Source: Terriglobales bacterium (GTDB lineage: Bacteria > Acidobacteriota > Terriglobia > Terriglobales > Acidobacteriaceae). From it: a DNA stretch of 64,000 nucleotides. Positions 33,779 to 42,744 of the stretch are shown piece by piece. Within the stretch, counting starts at the first letter, position 1, and every line of letters starts with the position of its first letter. The position numbers were made by a program, and so were the translations under genes. The stretch lies in assembly GCA_035573675.1 (NCBI GenBank), contig DATMAB010000012.1, positions 1 through 64,000 of the forward strand, written 5' to 3'. Below the pieces are notes generated by a model, which saw only the letters and a list, made by a program, of their open reading frames with translations, had not been told where the DNA came from and did no database searches.

Positions 33779-34806
33779 GCGAGATCGCGGTCATCGGCGC
33801 GGGGGCGTGGGGCACGGCCATCGCCATCGCTCTCGGACGCCGGGGCACGCACCGCGTCCGCTTGTGGGCGTACGAGAAGGAAGTGGCCGAATCGCTGGCA
33901 CGCGAACACACCAATCACCTCTTTCTCCCCGATTTCAAGGTTCCGAAGACGGTCGCAGGAACGAACAGCATGGAGCAGGCGCTTATGGGAGCGGAAATGG
34001 CGGTCACAGTGATGCCGTCGCACCATTGCCGCCGGCTCTACGAGCAGATGGCTCCCCATCTGACGCCGCAAATGATGCTGTTAAGCGCAACCAAGGGCAT
34101 TGAGAACCAAACGCTGCTGCGCATGACCGAGGTGGCCACGGAGGTGCTGGCCAAGGCCCGACCGGAGATGAAGCCCCGCATCGGCGCGCTGAGCGGTCCG
34201 TCGTTCGCCAAGGAAGTAGCGCGGGGCGATCCCACAGCGGTCGTGGTCGCTTCGAAGGATTCCGAACTAGCGGCATATGCGCAACAGGCGCTGAACGACT
34301 CCAACTTCCGCGTCTACACCAGCGACGACGTGGTCGGCGCAGAGATGGGTGGGGCGCTGAAGAACATCATCGCCATCGCCGCGGGCGTGTGTGACGGGCT
34401 GGGGCTGGGACACAACACCATCGCCGCGCTGATCACCCGCGGGCTGGCAGAAATCACCCGGCTGGCCGTGGCTTGCGGCGCGCGGCGCGAAACCATGTTC
34501 GGTCTGGCAGGCGTCGGTGACCTGGTGCTGACCTGCACCGGGGGCCTCTCGCGCAACCGCTCCGTGGGCGTGGAACTGGGACGCGGACGCAAGCTCGATG
34601 ACATCGTCGCCGGCATGCAAGGGATGGTCGCGGAGGGCGTACTCACCCTGAATGCCGCTCGCGGGCTGGCAAAACGGCACGGCGTGGAAATGCCCATCAC
34701 CGAACAGATGCACGCCGTACTGTACGAGGGCAAGGCTCCCATGGCCGCCATCCATGAGCTGATGACGCGCCCTGCCCGGGGCGAATGGGGCGCTGGAAGT
34801 GCCTGA
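33775..34806 (+). CDS. gpsA: NAD(P)-dependent glycerol-3-phosphate dehydrogenase
   Basis: Reduces dihydroxyacetone phosphate to glycerol-3-phosphate for phospholipid synthesis. The nucleotide-binding motif IGAGAWGTAIA is at residues 6-16. SATKGIENQT and GALSGPSFAKEVARGDPTA follow, and the catalytic lysine is in GGALKNIIAIAAG. C-terminal FGLAGVGDLVLTC and SRNRSVGVELGRG complete the family. 343 residues, normal size. GTG start overlapping the plsY stop. Confidence 0.95.
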   Translation: MSEIAVIGAGAWGTAIAIALGRRGTHRVRLWAYEKEVAESLAREHTNHLFLPDFKVPKTVAGTNSMEQALMGAEMAVTVMPSHHCRRLYEQMAPHLTPQMMLLSATKGIENQTLLRMTEVATEVLAKARPEMKPRIGALSGPSFAKEVARGDPTAVVVASKDSELAAYAQQALNDSNFRVYTSDDVVGAEMGGALKNIIAIAAGVCDGLGLGHNTIAALITRGLAEITRLAVACGARRETMFGLAGVGDLVLTCTGGLSRNRSVGVELGRGRKLDDIVAGMQGMVAEGVLTLNAARGLAKRHGVEMPITEQMHAVLYEGKAPMAAIHELMTRPARGEWGAGSA

Positions 34807-34912
34807 GCCGATGCGGGTTGCCTGGCCTCAAAGCCCACTCCTCCGGCCGCAGCAGCACCTTGGTAACTGCCTCAGAGCGGGGATTCAGGGTCGTTTCGCC
34901 CGCCTTTCGCGC

Positions 34913-34918
34913 TACAAT
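34913..34918 (+). promoter_or_regulatory. Candidate -10 for the HD-GYP gene
   Basis: GCTACAAT, with TACAAT 33 bases before the ATG at 34952. It matches the GCTAYAAT pattern seen before several genes here. Confidence 0.45.
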
Positions 34919-34951
34919 GCGCTGCAGTTTGCCGGCTCGGATCGGGGCTGA

Positions 34952-36754
34952 ATGCCAACGCTGACGCGCATCTCCATTCTGTACGTCATCCTGGGCGTGC
35001 TGATCGTCGTGAGCGTAGTCCCGCCTCTCTTCTATGGCACGCTGGTCGCCAGCCGCAACCGCGAGCGGCTGGAACGAAACGAAAAGCTCCTGCAGAACAC
35101 CATCACGCGCTCGCTCGGCGAAGACATCGCACAGCGGCACACCGGGTTGCTGACCATGCTGTCGAATCTGTCCTCCGCCATCCAGGTGACCAGCGGCGGG
35201 GACATCGAGCCGGAGCCGAAAGTGACGTCACCCGAGCTGCGGGCGTTGCTGGAACGCTTCGTCTCTTCCTCGGAGGACATCGCCTACGCCACGCTCCTGA
35301 ATACGCAGGCGCGGGGCATCTCAGCCGGGCGCATCACGCCCGACGACTTCATGCGCCGCGAGCTGGAGCATGCCTTCACCGCCGCCAAGGAAGGGCGCTC
35401 GTACACCGGGCAGACGTTGGCGACCGGCTCCGGGAAGGAAACCAGCACGATGATGCTGGTGAGCACGCCGGTGATGGTGAACGGGCGGTTCATCGGCATG
35501 GTGGGGGCCATCGTCAACCTGCGCTATTTGCTGCAGCGTTTGCGGGACGCGAGCACGGGAGGACTTTCCGCCTACGTCGTGGACCGGCGGGGCCGCCTGG
35601 TGGCCAGCGCCGATCCCAAGTATGCGACCGGGCGTGACATGACGCAGTTCGAGATCGTCAAGACCTTCGTCGAGCAGGGCGCGCGCCTGCGTCTGGCGGA
35701 AACCCGGCCGTTCACCATCCGCGAGAACGACGAGACCCTGGACATGCTGGGCACTTACAGCCCGGTGCCGGCGCTGGAATGGGCGGTGATCGCGCAGAAG
35801 CCGCAGGAGGAGGCTTATCGCGAAGCCCGCGAGATGCAGCGCACCGCGCTGGGGCTGGCCGTGGTCTTCGTGCTGGTCAGCGTGCTGATCAGCACCTACG
35901 CCGCCCGGCGCATCACCTTCCCCCTGCAGACATTGACGGAATCCAGCCGAGCCATTGCGCGCGGCGACTTCTCGCAACGGGTGCGTCTGAAGAGCCGCAC
36001 CGAGATCGGCGAACTGGCCGAGACCTTTAACATCATGACCGGCGACCTGGAACGCCTGGTCGCTGACCTGAAGCGGGCGGCGGAGGAGAACCGCACCCTC
36101 TTCCTCAGCTCCATCCAGATGCTGGCCGGCGCGGTGGACGAGAAGGATCCCTATACCAAGGGCCACTCCGACCGCGTCACCCGCTACTCAGTCATCCTGG
36201 CCACGGAGATGAAGCTGCCGCAGGAGGAGATCGAGAAGATCCGCATCGCCGCCCTGCTGCACGACGTGGGCAAGATCGGCATCGAGGACCGCATCCTCAA
36301 AAAGCCGGGCGCGCTCACGCCGGAAGAGTTCGAGATCATGAAGACGCATACCACCAAGGGCGCCACCATCCTGCGCCCGGTCGAGATGCTGAAGGACATG
36401 ATCCCTGGCATCGAGCTGCATCATGAATCGCTCGATGGGCGCGGCTATCCGTACGGGCTCAAGGGCGACCAGCTTCCGCTGCTGCCGCGCGTCATCACCG
36501 TGGCCGATACCTTCGACGCCATGACCACCAACCGCCCCTACCAGGCCGCGATGGAGACAGGCTACGTGGTGCGCATCATCAATTCGCTGGCCAACACCAA
36601 GTTCGATCCCCGCGTGGTGGCCGCGCTCACTTCAGTGTTCGAGCGCGGCGCGCTTCGCCTGCATCGTGCGGCCACGATCTCCGCCGAGCAGGCTGCGGCC
36701 GCCGGCGTCGGCACTACCACCGACCGCGAACTCGGCCAGGCCTTTCTGGGCTAG
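34952..36754 (+). CDS. Membrane HD-GYP phosphodiesterase with Cache and HAMP domains
   Basis: A 600-residue signalling protein. An N-terminal membrane helix (residues 5-30) and a second near 298-318 flank a periplasmic Cache-type sensor. HAMP follows at about 318-370 (TFPLQTLTESSRAIARGDF). The HD-GYP domain at about 385-575 has the HD pair near 437-438 (LLHDVGKIG), HHESLDGRGYPYGLKGD near 490 and DTFDAMTTNRPY. These predict hydrolysis of cyclic di-GMP. In the GYP position it reads GYPYG, the normal form. Ligand of the sensor is unknown. Confidence 0.92.
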   Translation: MPTLTRISILYVILGVLIVVSVVPPLFYGTLVASRNRERLERNEKLLQNTITRSLGEDIAQRHTGLLTMLSNLSSAIQVTSGGDIEPEPKVTSPELRALLERFVSSSEDIAYATLLNTQARGISAGRITPDDFMRRELEHAFTAAKEGRSYTGQTLATGSGKETSTMMLVSTPVMVNGRFIGMVGAIVNLRYLLQRLRDASTGGLSAYVVDRRGRLVASADPKYATGRDMTQFEIVKTFVEQGARLRLAETRPFTIRENDETLDMLGTYSPVPALEWAVIAQKPQEEAYREAREMQRTALGLAVVFVLVSVLISTYAARRITFPLQTLTESSRAIARGDFSQRVRLKSRTEIGELAETFNIMTGDLERLVADLKRAAEENRTLFLSSIQMLAGAVDEKDPYTKGHSDRVTRYSVILATEMKLPQEEIEKIRIAALLHDVGKIGIEDRILKKPGALTPEEFEIMKTHTTKGATILRPVEMLKDMIPGIELHHESLDGRGYPYGLKGDQLPLLPRVITVADTFDAMTTNRPYQAAMETGYVVRIINSLANTKFDPRVVAALTSVFERGALRLHRAATISAEQAAAAGVGTTTDRELGQAFLG

Positions 36755-36777
36755 AACGTCCCTCCTGACCCGACCGC

Positions 36778-36783
36778 TATAAT
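36778..36783 (+). promoter_or_regulatory. Candidate -10 for ftsY
   Basis: GCTATAAT, with TATAAT 31 bases before the ftsY ATG. No -35 element is visible. Confidence 0.45.
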
Positions 36784-36814
36784 TGACTTTTGGGCTGCGC
36801 CACGCCCGCGAATC

Positions 36815-37765
36815 ATGATCCAGACCCTGTTCGGCAGCGAGGAGAAAAAGACCGGCTTCCTGGACCGCCTGAAGCAGGCGGTAGAGCGCACGCGCGAGAA
36901 CCTTAGCGAGCGCATCGAAGCGGTTGCCGCCATTGGCAAGGAGATCGACCGGCAGACGCTTGACGAATTGGAAGCCTCGCTGGTGGGTGCTGATCTGGGC
37001 ACAACTACGACCCACGAGGTCCTCGAAAAGCTCCGGCAAAAGGTCGATCGACGGCAGATTGCCGATGTCCAGGAACTGAAACGACTGCTGAAAGAGGAAC
37101 TGCTCGCCATCCTGGCCAGCGCCAACTCGCGTCCTGCAAGACGCGTGGAGCAGGGGCCGGAGGTCATCCTGGTCGTAGGCGTGAACGGCACCGGCAAGAC
37201 CACGACCATCGGGAAGCTGGCGCATGTGTTGAGGGCCCAGGGCAGGAGCGTCTTGCTTTGCGCGGCGGACACCTTCCGCGCTGCCGCCATCGAGCAACTG
37301 GAGATCTGGGGCCAGCGCACAGGGGCGGAGGTCATCAAGACGCGGCCGGGCGGCGATCCCGCCGCTGTGCTGTACGAAGCGCTGGAGGCGGCCAAGGCGC
37401 GCAAGATTGATTACGTCATCGCGGATACGGCCGGCCGCCTTCACACCAAGACCAACCTTATGGCCGAGTTGGAGAAGATGGGCCGTACCGCGCAGCGCCT
37501 GGTGCCCGGAGCGCCGCACGAGATCCTCTTGGTGATGGACGCCACGACCGGACAGAACGGGTTGCAGCAGGCGCGGCTGTTCACACAGTCCGCGGGGGTG
37601 ACGGGAATCGTGCTCACCAAGCTGGATGGCACCGCCAAGGGCGGCGTGGTCGTCGCCATTTGCCGGGAATTGGGCCTGCCGGTGCGCTACGTGGGCGTGG
37701 GCGAGAAGCCCGCCGACCTGCTGCCGTTCGATCCCCGGGAGTTCGTGGATTCGCTGTTCGAGTAA
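36815..37765 (+). CDS. ftsY: Signal recognition particle receptor FtsY
   Basis: SRP receptor GTPase that docks Ffh/SRP RNA complexes at the membrane. The NG domain is complete: P-loop GVNGTGKTTTIGKLAH at about 122-137, DTFRAAAIEQL, DTAGRLHTK, TKLDGTAKGG and GVGEKPADLLPFDP. At 316 residues it lacks the long acidic A domain of E. coli FtsY and keeps only a short amphipathic start (EEKKTGFLDRLKQAVERT). The SRP RNA gene is about 11.5 kb to the left. Confidence 0.95.
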   Translation: MIQTLFGSEEKKTGFLDRLKQAVERTRENLSERIEAVAAIGKEIDRQTLDELEASLVGADLGTTTTHEVLEKLRQKVDRRQIADVQELKRLLKEELLAILASANSRPARRVEQGPEVILVVGVNGTGKTTTIGKLAHVLRAQGRSVLLCAADTFRAAAIEQLEIWGQRTGAEVIKTRPGGDPAAVLYEALEAAKARKIDYVIADTAGRLHTKTNLMAELEKMGRTAQRLVPGAPHEILLVMDATTGQNGLQQARLFTQSAGVTGIVLTKLDGTAKGGVVVAICRELGLPVRYVGVGEKPADLLPFDPREFVDSLFE

Positions 37766-37784
37766 TCCTTGAAGGATCGCCCCG

Positions 37785-38948
37785 ATGGCCAACCGTATCG
37801 AAGACGAAGTGTTCATGAGGGAGGCGCTGGAACTGGCGCGCCAGGGCATCGCGCTGGCTTCTCCCAACCCGCACGTCGGAGCGCTGCTGGTGCGGGAAGC
37901 GCAAGTGATCGGCCGCGGCACGCACACGTGGGAAGGCGTGAAACACGCTGAGGTACTCGCCCTGGAGCAAGCGGGCGAGAAGGCACGCGGCGCGACGCTC
38001 TACCTGACGCTTGAGCCCTGCTGCCATGAAGGACGCACCGGTCCGTGTGTAGAGCAGGTGATTACGGCCGGCATCCGGCGGGTGGTGGTCGCCACCAAGG
38101 ATCCCAACCCGCTGGTGCAGGGACGCTCGCTCGAGCGGCTGCAAGCAGCAGGCATCGAAGTCGCGGAAGGCGTGAGCCAGCACGAGGCGCGCAAGCTGAA
38201 CGAGGCTTTCGCCAAGCATATCCGCACCCGGACGCCGCTGGTCACCCTGAAAGCGGGCATGACGCTCGACGGCAAGATCGCGCCGCCGCCGGGTGAGAGC
38301 GAGAACCCGTCCGCCCTCGGCGTCGGTGGCGCCACCGGCGGGTGGATCACCAGCGAAGTGGCGCGGGCGCACGTGCAGGAGCTGCGCCATTCCATGGACG
38401 CCATCATGGTGGGCGTGGGCACCATCATCGCCGACGATCCTCTGCTCACTGACCGCACCGGCCGCCCCCGCCGGCGGCCGCTGCTGCGCGTCATCTTGGA
38501 CTCGCGCCTGCGCCTCTCTGACGAGTCACGGGTCGCCAAAACGGCTAAGGACGACGTGCTGGTGTTCTGCTCTTTCGCCGAAGAAAAGAAGAAGAAGCGG
38601 CTGGAAGAGCTCGGCATCCGCGTCGAGCAGGTGCCGCTGGGCGCCTCTGACGGCCGTCCCGACCTGCGCAAGGCGATGGAAAAGCTCGGCCAGATGGACA
38701 TCACCAGCGTGCTCATCGAGGGGGGCGCGCTGGTCAACTGGACCGCGCTCGCCTCCGGCGTGGTGGACAAGGTCTTTCTCTATTACGCTCCCAAGATCCT
38801 GGCGGGGACGGGCTCAGTGCCGTTTGCCAGCGGCGCGGGGTTCCGGCGCATGAGCGAAGCCGCCCACATCAAGATGCTCACCGTGCACCGTTTCGGCGAG
38901 GACTTCGCCGTCGAAGGCTACCTGCGCGATCCCTACGAGGGACTCTGA
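37785..38948 (+). CDS. ribD: Bifunctional riboflavin biosynthesis deaminase/reductase RibD
   Basis: Performs the second and third steps of riboflavin synthesis. The N-terminal deaminase domain has the zinc site HAEVLALEQAG and PCCHEGRTGPC near residues 50-90. The C-terminal reductase begins near 150 (TLKAGMTLDGKIA) with MVGVGTIIADDPLLT and SVLIEGGALVNWT. 387 residues is typical. AAGGAT precedes the ATG. Its TGA overlaps the ribE ATG by one base. No FMN riboswitch fits in the 19-base gap after ftsY. Confidence 0.95.
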   Translation: MANRIEDEVFMREALELARQGIALASPNPHVGALLVREAQVIGRGTHTWEGVKHAEVLALEQAGEKARGATLYLTLEPCCHEGRTGPCVEQVITAGIRRVVVATKDPNPLVQGRSLERLQAAGIEVAEGVSQHEARKLNEAFAKHIRTRTPLVTLKAGMTLDGKIAPPPGESENPSALGVGGATGGWITSEVARAHVQELRHSMDAIMVGVGTIIADDPLLTDRTGRPRRRPLLRVILDSRLRLSDESRVAKTAKDDVLVFCSFAEEKKKKRLEELGIRVEQVPLGASDGRPDLRKAMEKLGQMDITSVLIEGGALVNWTALASGVVDKVFLYYAPKILAGTGSVPFASGAGFRRMSEAAHIKMLTVHRFGEDFAVEGYLRDPYEGL

Positions 38949-39604
38949 TGTTCACCGGCATCATCGAGGAAGTCGGCCGCGTGGTAAGGGTTGAGACGAT
39001 TACCGCGCGCAACGGCGCCGCTCACTCCCGTATCACTGTGGAGGCCCCCGCTGTGAGTCGCGAGTTGAAGAGGGGCGACAGCGTTTCCGTCAGCGGTGTG
39101 TGCCTGACGGCGGTGGCGATCACCCCGGGCTCCTTCAGCGCCGATCTCGCCGCCGAAACCGTGGCCCGGACTTCCTTTGGCCGCATCGCAACCGGCGCGT
39201 CCGTGAACCTCGAGCTGCCCATGAAGGCGGGGGCACGCATGGGCGGGCACGTGGTACAGGGTCATGTGGACGGCGTAGGCACGCTGGTGGCGCTCACGCC
39301 GGTCGAGGGCGGCGACGACTCCTGGTTGCGCGTGAAGATTCCTCCAGAGCTCGCGAAGTATGTCGTTTTCAAGGGCTCCATCGCCATCGAGGGCATCAGC
39401 CTGACCGTCGCTCGCATCGAAGGCACCACCGTGACCTGCGCCATCATTCCGCACACACTCGGGGCCACGAACCTTGGCTCACTCCAGCCGGGAGACGACC
39501 TCAACATCGAGGTGGACATCCTCGCCAAGTACGCCGAGAGGTTGAAGGGTGAGGAAGTTCCCAGCGAGGTCACGTTGGAGCGACTGGTGCGGGAAGGATT
39601 CTAG
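38948..39604 (+). CDS. ribE: Riboflavin synthase, alpha subunit
   Basis: Makes riboflavin from two molecules of lumazine intermediate. The protein shows the internal duplication of the family: MFTGIIEEVGRV with SGVCLTAVAI in the first half, and GHVVQGHVDGVGTL with IEGISLTVARIEG in the second half. 218 residues, normal. ribBA and ribH, which usually follow in a full operon, are not adjacent; the next gene is convergent and overlaps by four bases. Confidence 0.95.
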   Translation: MFTGIIEEVGRVVRVETITARNGAAHSRITVEAPAVSRELKRGDSVSVSGVCLTAVAITPGSFSADLAAETVARTSFGRIATGASVNLELPMKAGARMGGHVVQGHVDGVGTLVALTPVEGGDDSWLRVKIPPELAKYVVFKGSIAIEGISLTVARIEGTTVTCAIIPHTLGATNLGSLQPGDDLNIEVDILAKYAERLKGEEVPSEVTLERLVREGF

Positions 39605-40359
39605 GCGATCACCAGCTCATCCAGCCTGAGGAACTGCTGCACGACGGGGTCATCCGACGCATCCATCTGCTGCGGCGTGCCGAAAAAGTGGACCCTTGCC
39701 TCGTGCAGAAAGACGATGCGGTCGGCGAGTTTCCGGGCCAGGCGCATGTCGTGCGTCACCACGATCGAGGTCAGCTTGAGCTGGTACTTGAGCTTCTTGA
39801 TGAGGTCACCCAGGAGCTGGGCCATCAGCGGATCCACCTGGGTGGTGGGCTCATCGTACAGGATGCATTCCGGCTGCGCAGCCAGCGCGCGCGCGATGGC
39901 CACCGAGCGCTTCATGCCGGTGGAGAGGTCGGAGGGCAGCAGGTCGCGCATCTCCCGCACGCCGACCATGTCCAGCAGGCCGTCCACGATCTGGTAGATC
40001 TGTTCCTCGTCCAGGTCGCGCCGCTCGCGCAGCGGAAAGGCCACGTTCTCACCCACCGTGAGCGAGTCAAAGAGAGCACCGTTCTGGAACACCATCGTCA
40101 CTTTCTTGCGGATGCGCTCCAGTTCCGCCTCCGGATAGTCGGTGATGTCTTCAAACGCTACGATTACCCGGCCGGAATCCGGCTTGAGGAAACCCATGAT
40201 GTGGTGCAGCGAAACCGACTTGCCCACGCCGCTGCGCCCGATGATGCACACCGTCTCCGCCGGAAAGACGTTGAAGCTCACATGGTCCAGGACCACGTGC
40301 TCGCCGAACGCCTTCGAAACGTCGCGGAACTCGATGTAGGGGATGCGCTCCTGAGTCAT
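39601..40359 (-). CDS. ABC transporter ATP-binding protein, MlaF-like
   Basis: A 252-residue ATPase resembling MlaF/Ttg2A, which energises phospholipid transport between outer and inner membranes. Walker A is GRSGVGKS, the Q-loop FQNGALFDSLTV, Walker B ILYDEPTTQVDP, and switch His in VVTHDM. The signature reads LSTGMKRS where MlaF normally has LSGGMKKR. DEPTTQVDP and the length match the Mla group. No MlaE permease, MlaD or MlaC gene is adjacent; mobA precedes it with a 4-base overlap. Confidence 0.85.
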   Translation of the reverse strand: MTQERIPYIEFRDVSKAFGEHVVLDHVSFNVFPAETVCIIGRSGVGKSVSLHHIMGFLKPDSGRVIVAFEDITDYPEAELERIRKKVTMVFQNGALFDSLTVGENVAFPLRERRDLDEEQIYQIVDGLLDMVGVREMRDLLPSDLSTGMKRSVAIARALAAQPECILYDEPTTQVDPLMAQLLGDLIKKLKYQLKLTSIVVTHDMRLARKLADRIVFLHEARVHFFGTPQQMDASDDPVVQQFLRLDELVIA

Positions 40360-40991
40360 GGGCCGGCCTGAAGGGCGCGAAGTCGCGCGCGGGCGCGCTC
40401 GAACTCCTCGCGCGTGTTGAGATTCTGGAACATCGCCGGGTCAAAGGCAAATCGCTGCATTTCTGCCTCTTCGATGATGCGGGTGGCGACGCAGGTGAAC
40501 AGCGCATCCACCTTGTGGTTGCCCTGTTCCAAGGCCGCCTGGGCGGCGTCGCGGAGATTTCGATGGTACACGGCGCACAATGGCTGAAAGCCGCCACCCG
40601 CACGGGGCACCGTGACCATGGCGCCGCTCCTGCCAGCCTCGAGCACTAGGTACTGGAGAAAACCCGGCTCCACAAAGGGCGAATCCACGCCCAGCACCAG
40701 GTTGAGCGCGCTTGACGTCGAAGACAACGCAGCGTGGATGCCGCTGAGTGGCCCGCGTCCGGGAAAAATATCCTCGACCACCGAACCGTGGGACTGGTAG
40801 AGGCTCGCCGGGCCCACAATCGCGACACTTGGACTGAGTGTCCGCGCCAGTTCCAGAGCACGGGCCAGCAGCGTCTTCCCTTCCAGCTCCATGAAGGCCT
40901 TGTCGCTTCCCATGCGGCGGCTGCGGCCGCCTGCCAGCACGAAGACCGCCAGATCCTTCCCTGCCTGCGTGTCTGGGATGAATCGGGGCAA
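40356..40991 (-). CDS. mobA: Molybdenum cofactor guanylyltransferase
   Basis: Attaches GMP to molybdopterin to form the bis-MGD precursor. The nucleotidyltransferase motif LAGGRSRRMGSDKAFMELEGKTLL near residues 19-42 is diagnostic. PGRGPLSGIHAAL and the metal Asp in VLGVDSPFV follow. 211 residues is within range. The stop overlaps the start of the MlaF-like gene. MobA and molybdate nucleotidyltransferases of other pathways are similar, but this N-terminus favours MobA. Confidence 0.85.
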   Translation of the reverse strand: MPRFIPDTQAGKDLAVFVLAGGRSRRMGSDKAFMELEGKTLLARALELARTLSPSVAIVGPASLYQSHGSVVEDIFPGRGPLSGIHAALSSTSSALNLVLGVDSPFVEPGFLQYLVLEAGRSGAMVTVPRAGGGFQPLCAVYHRNLRDAAQAALEQGNHKVDALFTCVATRIIEEAEMQRFAFDPAMFQNLNTREEFERARARLRALQAGP

Positions 40992-41051
40992 GACCCCTCC
41001 TGAGGCCGCATTCTAGCCGACCGACGGCCGCTGCCGCCGCGGCGCACATGC

Positions 41052-41057
41052 TACAAT
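41052..41057 (+). promoter_or_regulatory. Extended -10 promoter for the K+ channel gene
   Basis: TGCTACAAT, an extended -10, 46 bases before the ATG at 41104. Confidence 0.5.
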
Positions 41058-41103
41058 CCCGCGCGATTCATCCCCTGCACCTGAGCCATCCACTGACGCA
41101 CGT

Positions 41104-42159
41104 ATGGATCTCCGCCGAAGACTCGGCCTTGCGCTGATTGTTCTGACGGTCACCACGGCGGCAGCCGTGGCCGGATACCGCATCATGGGTGGAACGTCCG
41201 TCTCCCTCCTGGACGCCGTGTACATGGCCGTGATCACGCTGGCCGGGGTTGGTTACGGCGAGTTTGTGGACACCAGCCGGGTCGCCGCCCTGCGCGTATT
41301 CAACATCTTCGTGGTCATTATCGGCGTGGCAGTGACTCTCTACGTATTCTCGGTCGTGACGGCGTTCCTGGTGGAAGGGGACATCAGTAGAATCTTCTGG
41401 AGACGCAAGATGCTGAAACGGATCGGCGAACTCAAGGACCACTACATCGTCTGCGGCCTGGGAGACACGGGCCGCCACGTCGTCGAGGAGCTCCAGAAGA
41501 CCGGCACGCCGTATGTCGTCATCGAGCAGCGGGAGGAGCACGTCAGACACTTCCAGGAGCACCACGGCGAAGCGTTTGGCGACCTCTTGTACTTGCTGGG
41601 CGACGCAACGGACGAGGCCGTGCTGGACCTGGCCGGCATCGACCGCGCCCGCGGCTTGATTGCCGCCCTGCCCTTCGAGAAGGAGAATCTGGTCATCACC
41701 GTGATGGCGCGTCAGAAAAACACCGGATTGCGCATCGTGGCCCGCTGCACCGACCTGAAGTTTTCCGAGCGCATCCTCAAGGCCGGCGCCAACGCCACCG
41801 TCTCGCCTGACCACATCGGCGGGCTGCGACTGGCCAGCGAAGTACTCCGTCCGCATGTCGTGAGCTTTCTGGACATCATGCTGAAGGAGCAGAGCCGCAC
41901 CCTGCGCATCGAGGAGATCGCAGTCGAGGCCGGCTCACTCTGGGTCGGCAGGAGGATGGCTGAGCTGAACCTGCGGGCGGGCTACAACCTGTTGCCGCTG
42001 GCCATCCGCACGGCCGACGCCGCCGGTGCGCAGTTCGTCCCCAACCCCGCCGACGACCGTCCCCTGCTCGGCGGTGATGTGATCATTGTCATGGGTGCGA
42101 TGGACGATGTGCGCCGCGCGCGTGAAGCCGCGCGCGCTGTCGCCTCACAAGCTATGTAG
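41104..42159 (+). CDS. Potassium channel with RCK (TrkA-N/TrkA-C) domains
   Basis: A 351-residue channel of the 2-TM type. The first membrane helix is at residues about 8-26. The pore loop and selectivity filter TLAGVGYGEF lie at about 46-55; the second helix follows at about 65-92. The cytoplasmic TrkA-N domain begins HYIVCGLGDTGRHVVEEL near 115 with a Rossmann nucleotide site, and a TrkA-C domain occupies about 255-340 (AVEAGSLWVGRRMAELNL). It should gate K+ flux in response to nucleotide or ions. Its stop codon directly abuts that of the next, convergent gene. Confidence 0.9.
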   Translation: MDLRRRLGLALIVLTVTTAAAVAGYRIMGGTSVSLLDAVYMAVITLAGVGYGEFVDTSRVAALRVFNIFVVIIGVAVTLYVFSVVTAFLVEGDISRIFWRRKMLKRIGELKDHYIVCGLGDTGRHVVEELQKTGTPYVVIEQREEHVRHFQEHHGEAFGDLLYLLGDATDEAVLDLAGIDRARGLIAALPFEKENLVITVMARQKNTGLRIVARCTDLKFSERILKAGANATVSPDHIGGLRLASEVLRPHVVSFLDIMLKEQSRTLRIEEIAVEAGSLWVGRRMAELNLRAGYNLLPLAIRTADAAGAQFVPNPADDRPLLGGDVIIVMGAMDDVRRAREAARAVASQAM

Positions 42160-42540
42160 TCAGTGGACTTCCACGCCGATGATGCGACCCGCCGCGTCCA
42201 GTTCCAGGTTGGCCGCCGCCGTGAATACAGCATCGCCGTTGAAACCGGGCACGGAGATGAACACTCGCGGGTCCACGTAGCTGACTGGACCCTGGCTTTC
42301 CCGGGCCGCCTGGCCCGCCTTGTTGATCAGGGAGAGCGCCTGCTGGGTACGATACTTCTTGGGAACCTCAAAGGACAGGTCAGCCAGGTCGCCGGTCTCA
42401 GAGACAGAGAGAGCCACCTCCACCGGGATGCGTACCTGCACATCCAGGTCGTCGCGCTTGAGGTGCGGCTGCAGCGAGACGTAGTACTGGCAGCGCCCGT
42501 CTTCCGGATTCATCTCCGATCGTTCCACCCGGATGCTCAT
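42160..42540 (-). CDS. Hypothetical protein, about 126 residues
   Basis: I do not recognise a named family with confidence; the middle (SETGDLADLSFEVPKKY) is reminiscent of DUF2283-type proteins. It has no signal peptide or membrane helix. The C-terminus (DGVYFTA-like DAVFTAAANLELDAAGRIIGVEVH) looks beta-rich. The ATG at 42540 was chosen because GGGGTGAG lies about five bases before it; the frame stays open upstream to 42744. It is convergent with the K+ channel gene, with no base between the two stop codons. Confidence 0.6.
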   Translation of the reverse strand: MSIRVERSEMNPEDGRCQYYVSLQPHLKRDDLDVQVRIPVEVALSVSETGDLADLSFEVPKKYRTQQALSLINKAGQAARESQGPVSYVDPRVFISVPGFNGDAVFTAAANLELDAAGRIIGVEVH

Positions 42541-42647
42541 AAAACTCACCCCAAAGGGGACACTTCTTGTATCACACCCAAGCCGCCATGCAAATACCGA
42601 GTCCCCCGGCTCACCCCAGGTTCCCGGTTGCCACCGCAACTCGCTGC

Positions 42648-42653
42648 TATGAT
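42648..42653 (+). promoter_or_regulatory. Extended -10 promoter for the BON lipoprotein
   Basis: TGCTATGAT, with TATGAT about 91 bases before the ATG at 42745. Confidence 0.45.
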
Positions 42654-42744
42654 TCGGGTTCAGAACCAATGGGTTGTCTGCGATGCCGGCGGGTGCATCT
42701 AATGACCCAGTGGAGCTGTTACCGATCCCAGTGAGGGCAATCAC

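Noticed and set aside
37766-37784. FMN riboswitch before ribD
   Set aside because: Only 19 bases separate ftsY and ribD, too few for the element.
42541-42744. Upstream extension of the 126-residue hypothetical protein
   Set aside because: It covers the BON gene promoter region; the ATG at 42540 has a good ribosome binding site.
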